A DNA stretch of 64,000 nt from NCBI RefSeq assembly GCF_910589235.1, contig NC_060961.1, positions 5,711,001 to 5,775,000 on the forward strand, in the 5' to 3' direction. This stretch comes from Vespa crabro. Its lineage: Eukaryota > Arthropoda > Insecta > Hymenoptera > Vespidae. Position 1 is the stretch's first letter; each line of letters begins with the position of its first letter. Positions 52,635 to 64,000 of the stretch are shown one piece after another. Position numbers and translations under genes: made by a program. Below the pieces are notes generated by a model. That model was not told the DNA's origin. It did not search any database and saw nothing but the letters and a program-made list of their open reading frames with translations.

Positions 52635-55600
52635 GTATATGTATGTTTGAAAAGAAAACCTTATAATCTTCAATAATCAATTGAAAAACTATAAAGTAAT
52701 TTGACCATCGAAAAAAGGTTTCTTTGTTCACAGTATCGATGACAGTAATGATGACAATTCTATTATAATCAAATGATAATTCTATTGCAATTACCAATTG
52801 TATAATGATTTAAAAAAACTGCATGTACTCATTTATCAGCTTTTAAAAACTTGTTCCTAATAGTAAGTTTGTACCATTAATACAATTATAATATTTTCCA
52901 CTATTCGTTGATATTTATTTTCATAATTATTTCATAATATTACAAAAAAAATTTAATTTTTTTTGTTCTTAGAAATAATCAATGAATCGTATTAAAAATC
53001 TGTTTGAAATAAATAGAACATAAAATACAACTTTACAACATAAATACTATTTTTATATATCTATGAACTTACAGACATCTTTTAGTATACAATTAAGTAT
53101 ACAAGGATCTTAAATGTAAAGTATAATTTATATAAAATAAATATTCAAGGAATAACGTCTATAGTAATTTTAAAAATCGTTTACAAAATAGAAAATTTGT
53201 ATTTTTATGATTTCTATTACTTTTCACTTAAAAGAAATAGAGACACCTGTATTTACAATAATTCTTTACAGCAAATATTGTTTTTTTTTTCTTTTTTTTT
53301 TCTTTTTTATTTTTATTTTTTTATTTTTTTTATTTATTTTTTTTTTTTTTGTATCTCTTGTGATATTTTTCTAATTTATGTTGTTATATCGTGTTTCTCT
53401 GTTTATTTGTTATTATTTTAAATAAATCCCTTGTAAACCAAATATGTAAATTTTAGAATAGTTAGTTTAGCTTTGATTACAGACTAAATTGTTGGATTGT
53501 ATGTGCATAATTTACACTTGCTTTTATTTAAAAAAATGTCATTGTTGGAAGCCTATTACATCTATAAATGATATATAATTAAAAAAAAAAAAAATATATA
53601 TATATATATATTAACATCAAATTATAAGTTTAATCAAGTACCTATCAAATTAGATATTATTTAGTAAAATAACATTAAATAGATTATTTTTTAAATTTCA
53701 AAAGAGCATTTATTCTAAATTTTGCTTTCACGTTATTTTAAGTTTATGTTTGGTTTATATTTATACTTTATTTGTATATTTCATCATCATCATATATATA
53801 TATAGCTTTTTATATGTGTCATTTTCAGTGCAATAAAAACTTTATTATTATAACTACTGCTTTTATTTTATTCTTTTATTATTTCTTTCAGAATAAACGT
53901 ATGTAGTAGCTATAAAAAGATCTTTGGCTAAGTCAAAGCGTTAATATTCTTCTCTCACAACATTCTATTTTCTAAACTGATTTGAATTTTTCAAATTATA
54001 ATTCCTTCTGTGTGTAAGAATCTTTTCTTAAAACTTTTCATTATATAATATTATATTATTAAATGGCAAAATGTGTTTTATTTTGATATGGAATAATTCG
54101 AATGTTTTTTAACGGTCTTTATACATCGACGTAACTATGGTAACAATGACATTCTACTATAAATTAATCTTTTCAATATATTTTTGTTTGTTTAAATAAG
54201 CTGTATAAACTACTTGACACCATAATACAATTATTAGAGCCACATATACATATAATATAGTTTTTCTATAATTCTTAAAGTGACATGAGAATGTGTACAT
54301 AATTTTATTATAATAATAATAATAAAAATAAACGTTGGATAGAATCTAGAAATAGTTGCTTTTCTCATAAAATATATGAATCTGTTTGTTAAATGCATTA
54401 CTCAAATTTTTTTTAAATCACTGTACACACAAGTATATCGTTCGAGGAAGAATTAATTTTTTCCACATTTTTTTAAACTCATTTAAAAATACTATTAATC
54501 ATGTAATTTTGTGTCCCTTGGTAGTTATAATTTTTGATTTTAAAGACATTTTAAAGCCCTACATACAAGGGACATTAGGTGTATTAAAATAATGTTTATA
54601 TTACATTTTCCGATTTAACATCGATAGATAATGACATTCATAGTATCCTACAGAAAGATAATTTATTCTACAAACTAACAATATAACGAAGGTTATTAAC
54701 GCAATGATTACGTATGTCTTGGCACGTTTTTTTTTTGCTTATGAAACTGGTTAGAATGATCTTATAAATGATACAAAAAGGACATACGATCTTCTCGCCT
54801 TATATTTCGCGTACGTAAACATAAATTATGCATTTTTATCATTATAAACGTTTGATATATATATATATATATATAAAGTAAAGCTAACGGAAGGAATAAC
54901 TAAAATACGACATTATCACACTCTGACATATAATGTTTTTCGTCTACGTGTTATATTCCATAACGAAAATAGTCTGATATATCTAGAATGAAAGAAACAA
55001 TTTGATGTAAAAAATATTATTATATATCTTAAATAGTTTCAAATCCTTTTAAGGTATGAAAAAATTTCTCGAACCTTTACATCTTTCTCTGGACGGTTTC
55101 TAAAAGAAAGAGACAATCAAAAGATTTTATTTGATAAGATTCTGATAAAAACAATTGGTGTTCATATTTTTCTTTTCTTTTTTTTTTTGTTTTTTTTTTT
55201 TTTTGTTTTTTTACTGTCTGTATGAATATGAATTCAGTTTAAAAAGTTATAGAGATATATATGCAAATCTATATAAGCAATTCTCTTTAGTTGTGTGGTT
55301 TACTCCTATTTCATGTTTTTATGCATATTATAATGTATATAGATAATAGGAGATGAGAAACAATTATATTTATATTTATCATTGTAATCGTTAAAATTTG
55401 GTTTTCTATATATATTTTTTAGAATTTTCATGAAATCTTGTTATAATAATATTTTTAAATATGATTACTATAATAAGTGGATACACATATTATATAAATT
55501 TAAATACATTGCACACAAGATGTCTCTAAACAGAATGATAAAAGATACATAAAAAATAATAATAATCATATTTCATATATCTCCTCCTTTTTTTAATACA

Positions 55601-55783
55601 ATAAGATTAAATATCGTATGTAATATGAGTTTAGATACATTATACTAAGAGACATCTCAAAAAAAATAATAAAATATATATAAAGAAATACTAACATTTA
55701 TATTTCATGTATCTGTGTCTCTTAATACGATACGATTAAATATCGTATTTATCTTATGAATATGTGTTTGTTCACTTAATATT

Positions 55784-55823
<40 letters not shown>

Positions 55824-56138
55824 CTTCTCCCTCTTCCTCCTCACCCCTCTCTCTCTCTTTCTCTCTTTCAAAAGTCCATTTCACTTAGAAACATTATACG
55901 AAGTATTTTATAATTTCAGATAATTAATACTTCACAAAAAAATTGTATGACTATAAAATCTTGTGTATTGGAAAATTTGGTACTATATAATACTACTATA
56001 AGATAAATAAAAAAATTTTTATATAATTTCAGGCACTACCAAATTAATAATGATTATACATTTAACTTTAATTTTATAGTTTTTTTAAGTCTTCCAATTC
56101 ATTCATGACATTTTTTTTTAGAATACTGTATGTAATTA

Positions 56139-56169
<31 letters not shown>

Positions 56170-56401
56170 TTCTTTTTGTAATATTTTCTCTACATTATTT
56201 TTTACCAGTACATCCATAATTTTGTAGATTTATGTACACAGAGTGGTACTTGCAATACTAAATAATTTTAAAATGTTGTACTTAAATTTTTCTCGTATAG
56301 AACAAACATTTCTTTAATTCAATAAACTCACGTTTTCTTATAACAAGAAAAAAAAAAGAACAACATTACTTACGAAATGATTTGTTCTTTGAGAAGGTTC
56401 T
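52046..56401. other. Intergenic region between convergent tafazzin and PXK
   Basis: AT-rich, with no supported gene. It should hold both 3' UTRs. Candidate AATAAA signals on the + strand follow tafazzin at several points (for example near 52432 and 53831), so the cleavage site is not resolved. Repeats: (AT)n at 52568-52621 followed by TATG units, poly-T at 53281-53350, (AT)n at 54857-54876, CT at 55786-55865 and (AT)n at 56136-56161. Remaining open frames are AT-driven and unconvincing. Confidence 0.7.
52568..52640. repeat. (AT)n followed by (TATG)n microsatellite
   Basis: Compound array of about 54 bp AT followed by GTAT units, downstream of the tafazzin stop and possibly in its 3' UTR. Confidence 0.93.
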
Positions 56402-59400
56402 CTAATGATTACCATTGACAATTCTACGAAGTTTACTTTTATCAAACGAACAGATACTTCCGAGTAAAGCTGCACGTTCGTTGCCTGGTTTTGATATAGG
56501 GGCCTCTACTTCACCAGATGACACAGACGCTGGTGGTAATGGATTGATGTTTTTAACAGGTACATCACCATGTGGCATTTCTGTAAAACCTTAGATTAAA
56601 AATATTTCAATGTTATTACGTTTATTATGTTTATCACGACATAAATATAGTTTTTGCATTCTATTAAATTTTATATATATATATTATATATTTGCAACAA
56701 AATTATGAATATAAAATAAATATATCCGTATAAAAATACTACAATATATTCCTATTTTTTTTATAAGCAAATATATATATATACATAGGATGTTTAAAAA
56801 AGGATTCACAGAACTAAGAGGACATTAATTAATACTCATTAAACTGAGTAAACAAGATAGTCAACGATTAATCAAGATAGGCTGAAAAATTGATCTTGAT
56901 TGAGTTATAAGTAATTTTTAATTTTTGTGATGACAGTGATTTACTTCCAGTCATCCTATATAATGTATAAAGATTTACCTTAATGTTCTCTTATTTTAAT
57001 GTTTACAAATACTGTTCTACTTATCTTTCTTCATTTGATAGATACTTAGTAATTGTTGCTGTAAATCTTGCATATCATTAATGGGAGATGGATAAACTAA
57101 GTACTTAAAATAAACACAAAAATATAGAGTATTTAAATTAAAAGACTGGAAGGTCATGCAACTAATTCATTCAATTCTATCTATCTTTCACTAAAATTAA
57201 ATTTAAATATTATTTTATAATGATTATAAAATAAGATGTATTTGTCAATATGTTTTTGTCTATTTCTGTATTTTTTGATATGTAAGATATATAGTACATG
57301 ACATTGTTTGTAAACATCAAAATAAGAGTATGATACGGTAATTCTTGTCAATCATCTATTTGACTAAGCATTTTTTACTTAGCTTAATAAGTACTATATG
57401 TCTTCCAAATTTAAATCTCTCTTTTTTCTTTTAATATCCTATATATTTTAGTCATGCATAAAGATTCATAAAGGAGATACATAATTCATATAACTGTTTC
57501 ACAAAGTGCGTATATGATTCTTGATACATGTAATGTAATGTAATGTAATGTAATGTAATGTAATGTAATGTAATGTAACATATGTAAGAAATTTTGTATG
57601 TATATTCATGCGATGATATGGGAGAAAGTTTAACAAATATGAATGCATATGAACGACCTACGTGAAAGAAATGACCGTAGTATGCGCCATCAACTTTTGT
57701 GCCCAGCTGATTAAAAAGGTGGACATTGATTAGTATTAATGAAGATAATAATAATATGACTAAGGAAAACTTACCAAGCGATGGGGGCGTTAATGTTCCA
57801 ACACTGGTAGCAGTAGATGTACTCGTTGGGCTATCAGATCTTTCTGAACTTTTATCATTTACTTGTTTTGTACCATTTGTTCCCAATTGATTAGACATAT
57901 GTTGTTCCTGTGCTAATTTTTGCTCCTTTTTCTAGTACAGATAATAAGATTTCCATTAATATCGATATAATGATTATTTATTATATTTAAAATAAAACTA
58001 AAAATCTTACCAATTTCTGTTTTCGTTTTTTCATTTCTTCTTCAGTGCTCATCAATTCTTGAACCTTCACAAGCCTTTTCTGATGTCTAACTACCTTTTG
58101 TTCATCTCTCAATCTTTGCTCTGCTTTATTCATTGCTTCTTGTAAAGCTTCCTTCAAATGATTACTAAGTTTAAAATGTGGTTTTTCTATAGAACTGATA
58201 GCGAGATTCGTACGTCGCACTGTTTCAAAAAATGGGTGCTCTAGCAAACGTTGAACCTTAGGTAAGTCCTGCTTGAGAGCCTCTGGTGATAAAATTACCT
58301 CCAGTAGATTTTTCAATGTTATATCGCAAGTTGGCATTTCAGAACACATTGCTTCTAATAATGGTCTGCCAAATGCCATCTCATATAATACATGTCCAAA
58401 CGAATAGACATCCACTTGAGTCTAAATAAAGTCAATTTAATTGTTTATATAAAATGATTGTATATTAATTATTTAATATTGAACAAACCGTGGCATGAAG
58501 TTTTCGTCTCTGAACAACATAAGGCCTATAAAATGCTGGTAAACCCAAAAGGCCATTTTCTATATCTAATAATTTAGCACATCCCTGTGTCAATAATATG
58601 TTGCCTGTATGTAGATGCCCATAAGGTAATCCTTTCTCATGTAAAAAACTTAACGCTTCCAATATCTGTAATACGATACATTAAATTAGGAACTATTAAC
58701 TTTAATATTTATTTCCATCTTGAAGTTCAATAATTATTAACCTGATAACCATAAGTAGTAACTTCAGGTAATGTGAGTGATTTAACTTGTTTTGGATTTC
58801 CATACTTTTTTATGAATGACTGCTTAGGTTTGGTCATACAAAGTATATCACGCAGTGTACCCGTTGGACAAAAATTTCTTATCATAAGAGCTCCATTCTC
58901 TGTTACATGCTGGTGAACTATTGGTTCAATGTAATTATGTTTCAAAGTACCCAGACTTTTGAAAACCCCTTGCATATCTTTGTCCTGAAGATGCTTATCT
59001 GGTCCAAATTCTACCCAAGCAAGTAAATATTCTTGCTTTGGATTTTGACGATTCTTAACAGTATAATAATATTTTCTTAACCGCCATCCCATATCAGGAA
59101 TAGCTTTCCCAACTTCGAAATTAGCATCACTGCGTAAAGCTAATGATACTTGCTGTAGTGCTATTTCTACAAAAGAATATATAAAAAAAAAAGGAAATTA
59201 CATGTACATCCATAAAATATACAAATGAACAAAATCTTTTTATATGACCTACCATGTAACGGCGTTGTATAATTATCAGGATCTAAAAATTTTTTCATAG
59301 GAAGAGATGATGCCAATATGGGATTCATTAGTACTATATTTAAATAATTCTGTAAAGCTAGTTGACGTTGAGCTATAAAGTCAGGCTCCATGTTTCCAAT

Positions 59401-59926
59401 GATCTTTTTAGGAGGTAATGGCAGGTCAATGCCTGATAATGACAAAACTGCATTAAGTTGAACGAAGTCATTGTAACGTTTGCTCACTCTCCACGTTTTT
59501 TCAGGTAGAGGACCGCGTTGTACTCTAATCACATATTCCTACATAAACAAATAAAAAGAAAAATAAACAAAAGAAAAAGAAAGAGAAAAGAAAAAGGAAA
59601 AAAAAAGAAAAAAGAAGAAAACAATAAAATACTGACAATAAGACTATTCGCTAATTAAGACGACGTTTATTATCCTAACGTGAAAGAAAAAAAAAAAAAA
59701 ACATTATCTGAACCATTTAGAGAATATAAATATTCTTAAAAGAAATACATGAAAATTATCGAAATGCTATTATCAATAGGTAAATATAATTAAATTTAAA
59801 GATCGTATAAAACGAGAAACTTACCGTATGCCCGTCAATTGTTCTAGCATTTTCAATGACACTTGTCAACTTCTCTGTATCATCTAACAATATTTTATTA
59901 GTATACCTCTTCTCAAATAAAGCCAT
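56402..59926 (-). CDS. Pxk: PX domain-containing pseudokinase (PXK/MONaKA family)
   Basis: PXK binds phosphoinositides and acts in endosomal receptor trafficking; it also modulates Na,K-ATPase in mammals. Seven minus-strand exons: 59926-59825, 59538-59253, 59166-58742, 58665-58489, 58421-58011, 57931-57775 and 56580-56402. They join in phase to 579 codons (578 aa, equal to the human length as I recall it). The PX domain spans about 5-125 (EYVIRVQRGPLPEKTW, RYNDF, LPLPPKKIIGNM). The protein-kinase-like fold spans about 140-450. The catalytic HRD is replaced by GHLH within YGHLHTGN (286-293) and DFG by DIE (305-307), so phosphotransfer is unlikely. A Lys/Arg/Glu-rich helix (about 410-480) precedes a Ser/Thr/Pro linker. 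The last exon ends in a WH2-like actin-binding motif (RAALLGSI, LRRI; about 554-573). It is divergent from eIF2D. An alternative last exon is listed separately. Confidence 0.97.
56786..56958. mobile_element. MITE-like element in last PXK intron (weak)
   Basis: The left end reads TAGGATGTTTAAAAAAGGATTCAC; the reverse complement of the right end reads TAGGATGACTGGAAGTAAATCAC. The first seven bases and a downstream ATTCAC/AATCAC block agree, with TA at each boundary. About 173 bp, noncoding. The internal mismatch in the ends leaves the call uncertain. Confidence 0.4.
57017..57096 (-). CDS. Candidate alternative last exon of PXK
   Basis: In the final PXK intron, the acceptor AAGTACTTAG (minus strand) is followed by an 80-bp open segment. 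Joined in phase 1 to the preceding exon end (57775), it would read YPSPINDMQDLQQQLLS and then IYQMKKDK before a TAG (57019-57017). The phase fits, the sequence is not repetitive, and it is Gln/Leu-rich with coiled-coil character. Use of this exon would give a 545-aa protein without the WH2-like tail. No clean AATAAA was seen just downstream; a GTAAAT about 40 bp past the stop could instead make it a stop-containing cassette exon. Confidence 0.5.
57531..57575. repeat. (TAATG)9 pentanucleotide repeat in PXK intron
   Basis: Nine perfect TAATG units, in the intron downstream of PXK exon 6. Confidence 0.97.
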
Positions 59927-60677
59927 TGATTAATATTAATCCGATGAAACGCAGAGCCCGTCAGGGGCGATCTGCGATAATATTCCGCGTAAATCCAACG
60001 CGTAACCATACATAACATACTTTAGCTTCATTTCAGCATTGGTAAACGTAAATTCAGTGATAACATTGACCTCACTGTTATCAAATATTCTCCCTGGTAT
60101 TTAATTTCACTGACAATAGCATATACGTTATTTAGATGAAGCATCAATCCTGAACAACCATTTTATTAATTCGTCGCCGACTAACGTCACAACCAAGAAC
60201 TATTACCTGCTACTACTTGTTAAAAATAAAATACAGTCAGAAAACAAACGATGTATCATAGATATTCACGAATACGTATTTCGATTGGTAATACGATGAA
60301 CATAAAGGATATTATTATTATAACATATCGTTGTTTAAAATGATTCAAAAAAAATAAAAAATAAAAAAAGAATAAATGTTTAATTATTTGTATCACTGAA
60401 TCTAAAAGGATAATGAAAGTTAAGGCTATTCGTTACATCAGATTTTATGTTTAACACGAACAATGAGTAACAGGCATAATACTAAATCGATTATTATGAA
60501 CAAGATCTAATTTTTAGATATATATTATTTTTATAAAAATCATATCATTAGTTTCTTTTCTTATTATTATCTATAAAAGATAAAAGATTTTTTCATATAG
60601 AAAAAAATAGTTCTCTTTTGATTCTATTATTATTATTACTATAGAATAATAATAACAATAGAAAAAGAAGCATGTAA

Positions 60678-60720
<43 letters not shown>

Positions 60721-61286
60721 AAATATTTGATATATAAATATTCATTAATATTCGTATCAATTATATTTATTATCCTTTATGTTTTTATATCGTAAACTAA
60801 ATACGTAACATTGCGTCTTATCTAACACGAATTAATGCGACCGAATATATAACCATTAAAGAAAAATATAAATGTGAAATTTATTCTAACCAAAATTAAT
60901 CCGATCATTATAATATTATGAACAATTAAACAAATATAATTTATTTAAGCTTATGAATTTATATGATATCACATAGCAATGACAATATTCCCTGTTTGCG
61001 CTTGTAGTTCATATTTTATCCGTACTTGTCGCTAAAGTCAAATACTTTTCTAGGGAAAGTGTGATGAACAACCTTAAACGATAAAAATCTCTACAAAACG
61101 GACGCACTCTTTGATCAGTATATTTGGAATATTATTCGATTTACTTATATATATATGTATGTGTTGCAATATTAGCACTACTGTATTGAATCTACACAAG
61201 TGATTGTCATACGAATGGGGATTCGCTAGAGTGTTTACAGTATGTAATTTTTTATAAATGTTATTTGGAATAATACAAAAATTACG
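59927..61286. promoter_or_regulatory. Divergent PXK/eIF2D intergenic promoter region
   Basis: The 1.36 kb between the two start codons must contain the promoters and 5' UTRs of both genes. The 90 bp next to PXK are relatively GC-rich with several CpGs (59945-60005: GCGATCTGCG, CCGCGTAAA, ACGCGTAACC), suggesting the PXK promoter/5' UTR. The rest is AT-rich, with (AT)n at 60678-60712. No TATA or initiator could be assigned. Confidence 0.6.
60678..60712. repeat. (AT)n microsatellite
   Basis: Perfect AT array of about 35 bp in the PXK/eIF2D spacer. Confidence 0.95.
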
Positions 61287-63797
61287 ATGTTTATTAAACC
61301 GTTCAAAGTAAAATCTAATAACCAATTAAAGGGTACTGAAAGGTCAGTTTAATATGTTTCATTTTATTTCACATATTCTTCTATATCTATTAAATTATGT
61401 GATTTTTGATATGATTCCAGGAAAAAATTATGCGAATATGTATTATCAATGTATTCTTGTTTAACAGAAGAAACGGTACAAGTTTTGTTACCAAAAAAAG
61501 AATCGATTACTGTAATGAGAATAGTAACTCATAATGGTCAACTATGTAAATTATATTGCGTTGCCAGAATACCATTATTCTTTCAATTAGAAGCATCCTC
61601 GTCAATGTTTTTTCCAACGATCTACACATTATGGCATCATCCACATTTATTACATGATTTTACTATGCGTATTCAAGTATTACCAAAATTGATTGAAGGG
61701 GCAGATTTGATGTTACCTGGATTAGTAGTAAAAGAACCAATAACATTCTATTCTTATGGTAAATTAGCAAAAGGTACACCGGTATCAGTGAACACAGAAG
61801 AAAATAAGGTATTGCTTTTTTAATTGAGATAATAAACAAAAGAATTATGAATAATTATATGAAATTTTACAACAGGCACCAATAGCTGTTGGAGTTACTG
61901 CACTATCCAGCGAAGATATGTATTTATCTGCAGGTCGTGGGAAATGTATACAAATTTATCATGTAATGGGTGATAATCTTTGTCAATTAGGAAAATCACC
62001 TGTTAGACCCGATCTTGGTCTTCCAAATGTTTCCGAAGAAGATCAATTAGATGACAATGAAAGAGATAATGAAAAATCAGAAATTACAAAAAATGATTCT
62101 GACGATGCTAAACCATTGTCTAATTTAATAAATGAATTAGAAATTGGTAATGATGATGTTAATGCTGATAAAACAGATTCCATATCTCAAGTAAGTATAT
62201 CTACATTTTCAAATCTTAAAATAATATATTTTCATAATTTTTATATTTTCTAAATAAAAATTTTACATTACTTATAGGATATTGCAAATGAAAAAGAGGA
62301 ACAAGCAGAAAGCACAACAAACACAATTTCTGGAACATCTGATTTTATTGATCTTACAAAAGAAATGGATGAATTATTAGAGTATTGCTTTTTAAAAGCA
62401 TGCAAAACAACGCTCAAAGCCAATGATTTGCCCATGTTAACCTCTAATTTTTTTAAAAATCATTTATTAACAGCCTGTCCACCGGATAAAAATATAGATA
62501 TAAAAAAATCAAGATACAAAAAGCTATCTGTTTTTCTGACAGATATGAAGGCTAAAGGACTTATTAATACTTCTGTGACAAAAGGAGTGGAAAGTTTATT
62601 GTCAGTGGAGGTAATTTTTAATAATTAATTTGTGAAATTTATTAAAACAGTTATGACTAATTCATTTTTCTTTCTAACATCATTTCTTTTTTTTTCACTT
62701 AGTTCAAACATCCCTTGTTAAAAGAATTAGTTATTAACGAAACATCGGTACCGTCAGAACCAGTTGCTTCAAATACAGTTGGTGTATCAGACTGTTATAA
62801 AGTAACTACTGATGTTTTACCAATATTATCGATATACGGATACGAGTAAGTAAATATATACTATTTTAGGCAATTATTGTCTTATTGCGATACGATATTT
62901 GCAGAAGGCACAATCTTTTGTACAGAACAGATGTCAAGAAAAGTTTCATCATACACGATTACGCTTTATTATAATATGAGAAATATTTGTATATATTTTC
63001 CTGCAATGTGATGATTACAGAAAAGGCGACACTATAGAAAGACGACAAATCAGAGAGTGTTTTACAAAATATGTCAAACAAGAAAATCTTCAAGATGGAA
63101 AGTGAGTAAAAATTAAATATGTATTTCAATATTTATTGTAATAAGATAAGCTTGATGATATAAAATTGTCAATACTTCGTAGAATTTTGAAGCTAAATCC
63201 ACAACTTGCTGGAATTTTAAAAACTAAAGAACATCAAGAAACTTTGTCAATGGAGGATGGAATTAATAAGTTTGTAGGTCGCATGACACATATGCATCAA
63301 ATAACATTAGCTGGCACAACGATCTTACACAAAGGAAAATTGGAACCCATCGACATGAGAGTAACCATGAGATCAGGAGGGAAAAAAGTAAGTTAACGTG
63401 TAGTAAAAAGATGAAAAATAAAAATGGGATTGTATTATATTTCAATATGATATAACTTTAAGGTTACATTAGTAAATAATCTAGAAGCATTTGGAATAAA
63501 CTCCAAAGACTTTAGTAAAGAGTGTCAAAATATTGGTGCAAGTGCTACGGTCACGGATGATCCTGGAAAAAAGACACCAAGCGTTTTAGTACAGGGAAAT
63601 CAAATTTTGTATGTATACAAACTATTGACAGGTAAGAGATTAATTATCTATATATCAAATAATAGATATGTTTTTTGATATTATTGTATTGTTAATTAAA
63701 AAAATTTTAATTTCTAGAAAAATATGGAATTAAGAAAACTTATATACGAGGTTTGGAATTTGCACCGAAAAAGTACAATGCCAACAAAAAAAAATAA
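61287..63797 (+). CDS. eIF2D: Eukaryotic translation initiation factor 2D (ligatin)
   Basis: eIF2D delivers tRNA to the ribosomal P site independently of GTP and helps recycle 40S subunits in the cytoplasm. Nine exons: 61287-61342, 61421-61808, 61876-62190, 62278-62610, 62703-62845, 63021-63101, 63183-63387, 63463-63631 and 63718-63797. They join in phase to 590 codons (589 aa; human about 584). The start MFIKPFKVKSNNQLKGTER matches the family N-terminus. The DUF1947-like N-domain is followed by a PUA domain (about 90-185; PTIYTLW, GADLMLPGLV, APIAVGV). An acidic, low-complexity linker (about 190-265) leads to the SWIB/MDM2-like domain (about 283-364; DIKKSRYKKLSVFL, KGVESLL). The SUI1/eIF1-like domain is at about 478-578 (KKVTLVNNLEAFGI, VQGNQI, IRGLE), before a Lys-rich tail. 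All introns are short and GT/AG. No missing domain or frameshift. Confidence 0.97.
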
Positions 63798-63874
63798 ACT
63801 ACGATATGCATTCTAATAATATCTGAATAATTATGATATATATATATATGTATATGTATGTATGTATGTATGTA

Positions 63875-63932
<58 letters not shown>

Positions 63933-64000
63933 ATTAAATGTAATTCATCTTCAGTAATGTAATTAAAACCAGTCTGATTCTTTTAAAACGAACTAGTATG
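63798..64000. other. eIF2D 3' flank with AT/TATG microsatellite
   Basis: Downstream of the eIF2D stop. A compound (TA)/(TATG) array occupies 63837-63928. No clear poly-A signal is seen before the array; the remaining sequence to the window end shows nothing recognisable. Confidence 0.8.

Noticed and set aside
57452..57774. C-terminal extension of PXK exon 6 past 57775 (YITLHYITLHY repeat)
   Set aside because: This is read-through into the intron after the GTAAGT donor; the Tyr-Ile-Thr-Leu-His repeat comes from the TAATG microsatellite.

Overview
The window looks like an AT-rich insect nuclear genome, most likely an aculeate hymenopteran (wasp, bee or ant). The order is inferred from the metazoan intron-exon genes, the AT-rich background and the very dense CT/GA, AT and triplet microsatellites; I cannot name a species. 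Nothing bacterial, viral or CRISPR-like is visible.

Three complete protein genes sit in the right-hand 15 kb, and each can be spliced by eye with GT/AG introns. (1) Tafazzin (+, 49434-52045, 5 exons, 260 aa, with an in-frame upstream ATG at 49254) is the cardiolipin-remodelling acyltransferase. (2) PXK (-, 59926-56402, 7 exons, 578 aa) is a PX-domain pseudokinase with a C-terminal WH2-like motif. A candidate alternative last exon (57096-57017) would replace that motif. (3) eIF2D/ligatin (+, 61287-63797, 9 exons, 589 aa) is a PUA-SWIB-SUI1 translation factor. Tafazzin and PXK converge; PXK and eIF2D diverge from a 1.36 kb spacer. The three genes have no obvious common pathway, so they are best read as housekeeping neighbours.

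Left of 49 kb there is almost no coding sequence. The clear exception is one 126-bp exon on the minus strand (41535-41410) with consensus splice sites on both sides. Its Cys-rich segment resembles the one that precedes the PET domain in Prickle3/Testin-type PET-LIM proteins. The PET and LIM exons are not visible in the window, so the 41 kb to its left may be a large intron, with a repeat-rich, CpG-containing region at 45.5-47.7 kb as a possible promoter/5' region.

The rest is simple repeats and mobile-element debris: a GC-box/KLF-box minisatellite (18.1-18.8 kb) next to a second, AT-rich minisatellite (18.87-19.06 kb); three inverted copies of a 24-nt motif beside a short coding remnant (16.9-17.5 kb); a mariner-type MITE of about 510 bp with TA duplications (36120-36629); and a weaker MITE-like element in a PXK intron. 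Long polypurine/polypyrimidine tracts occur throughout the first 48 kb and drop sharply around the housekeeping genes, where (AT)n tracts take over. I found no convincing tRNA, rRNA or known miRNA.
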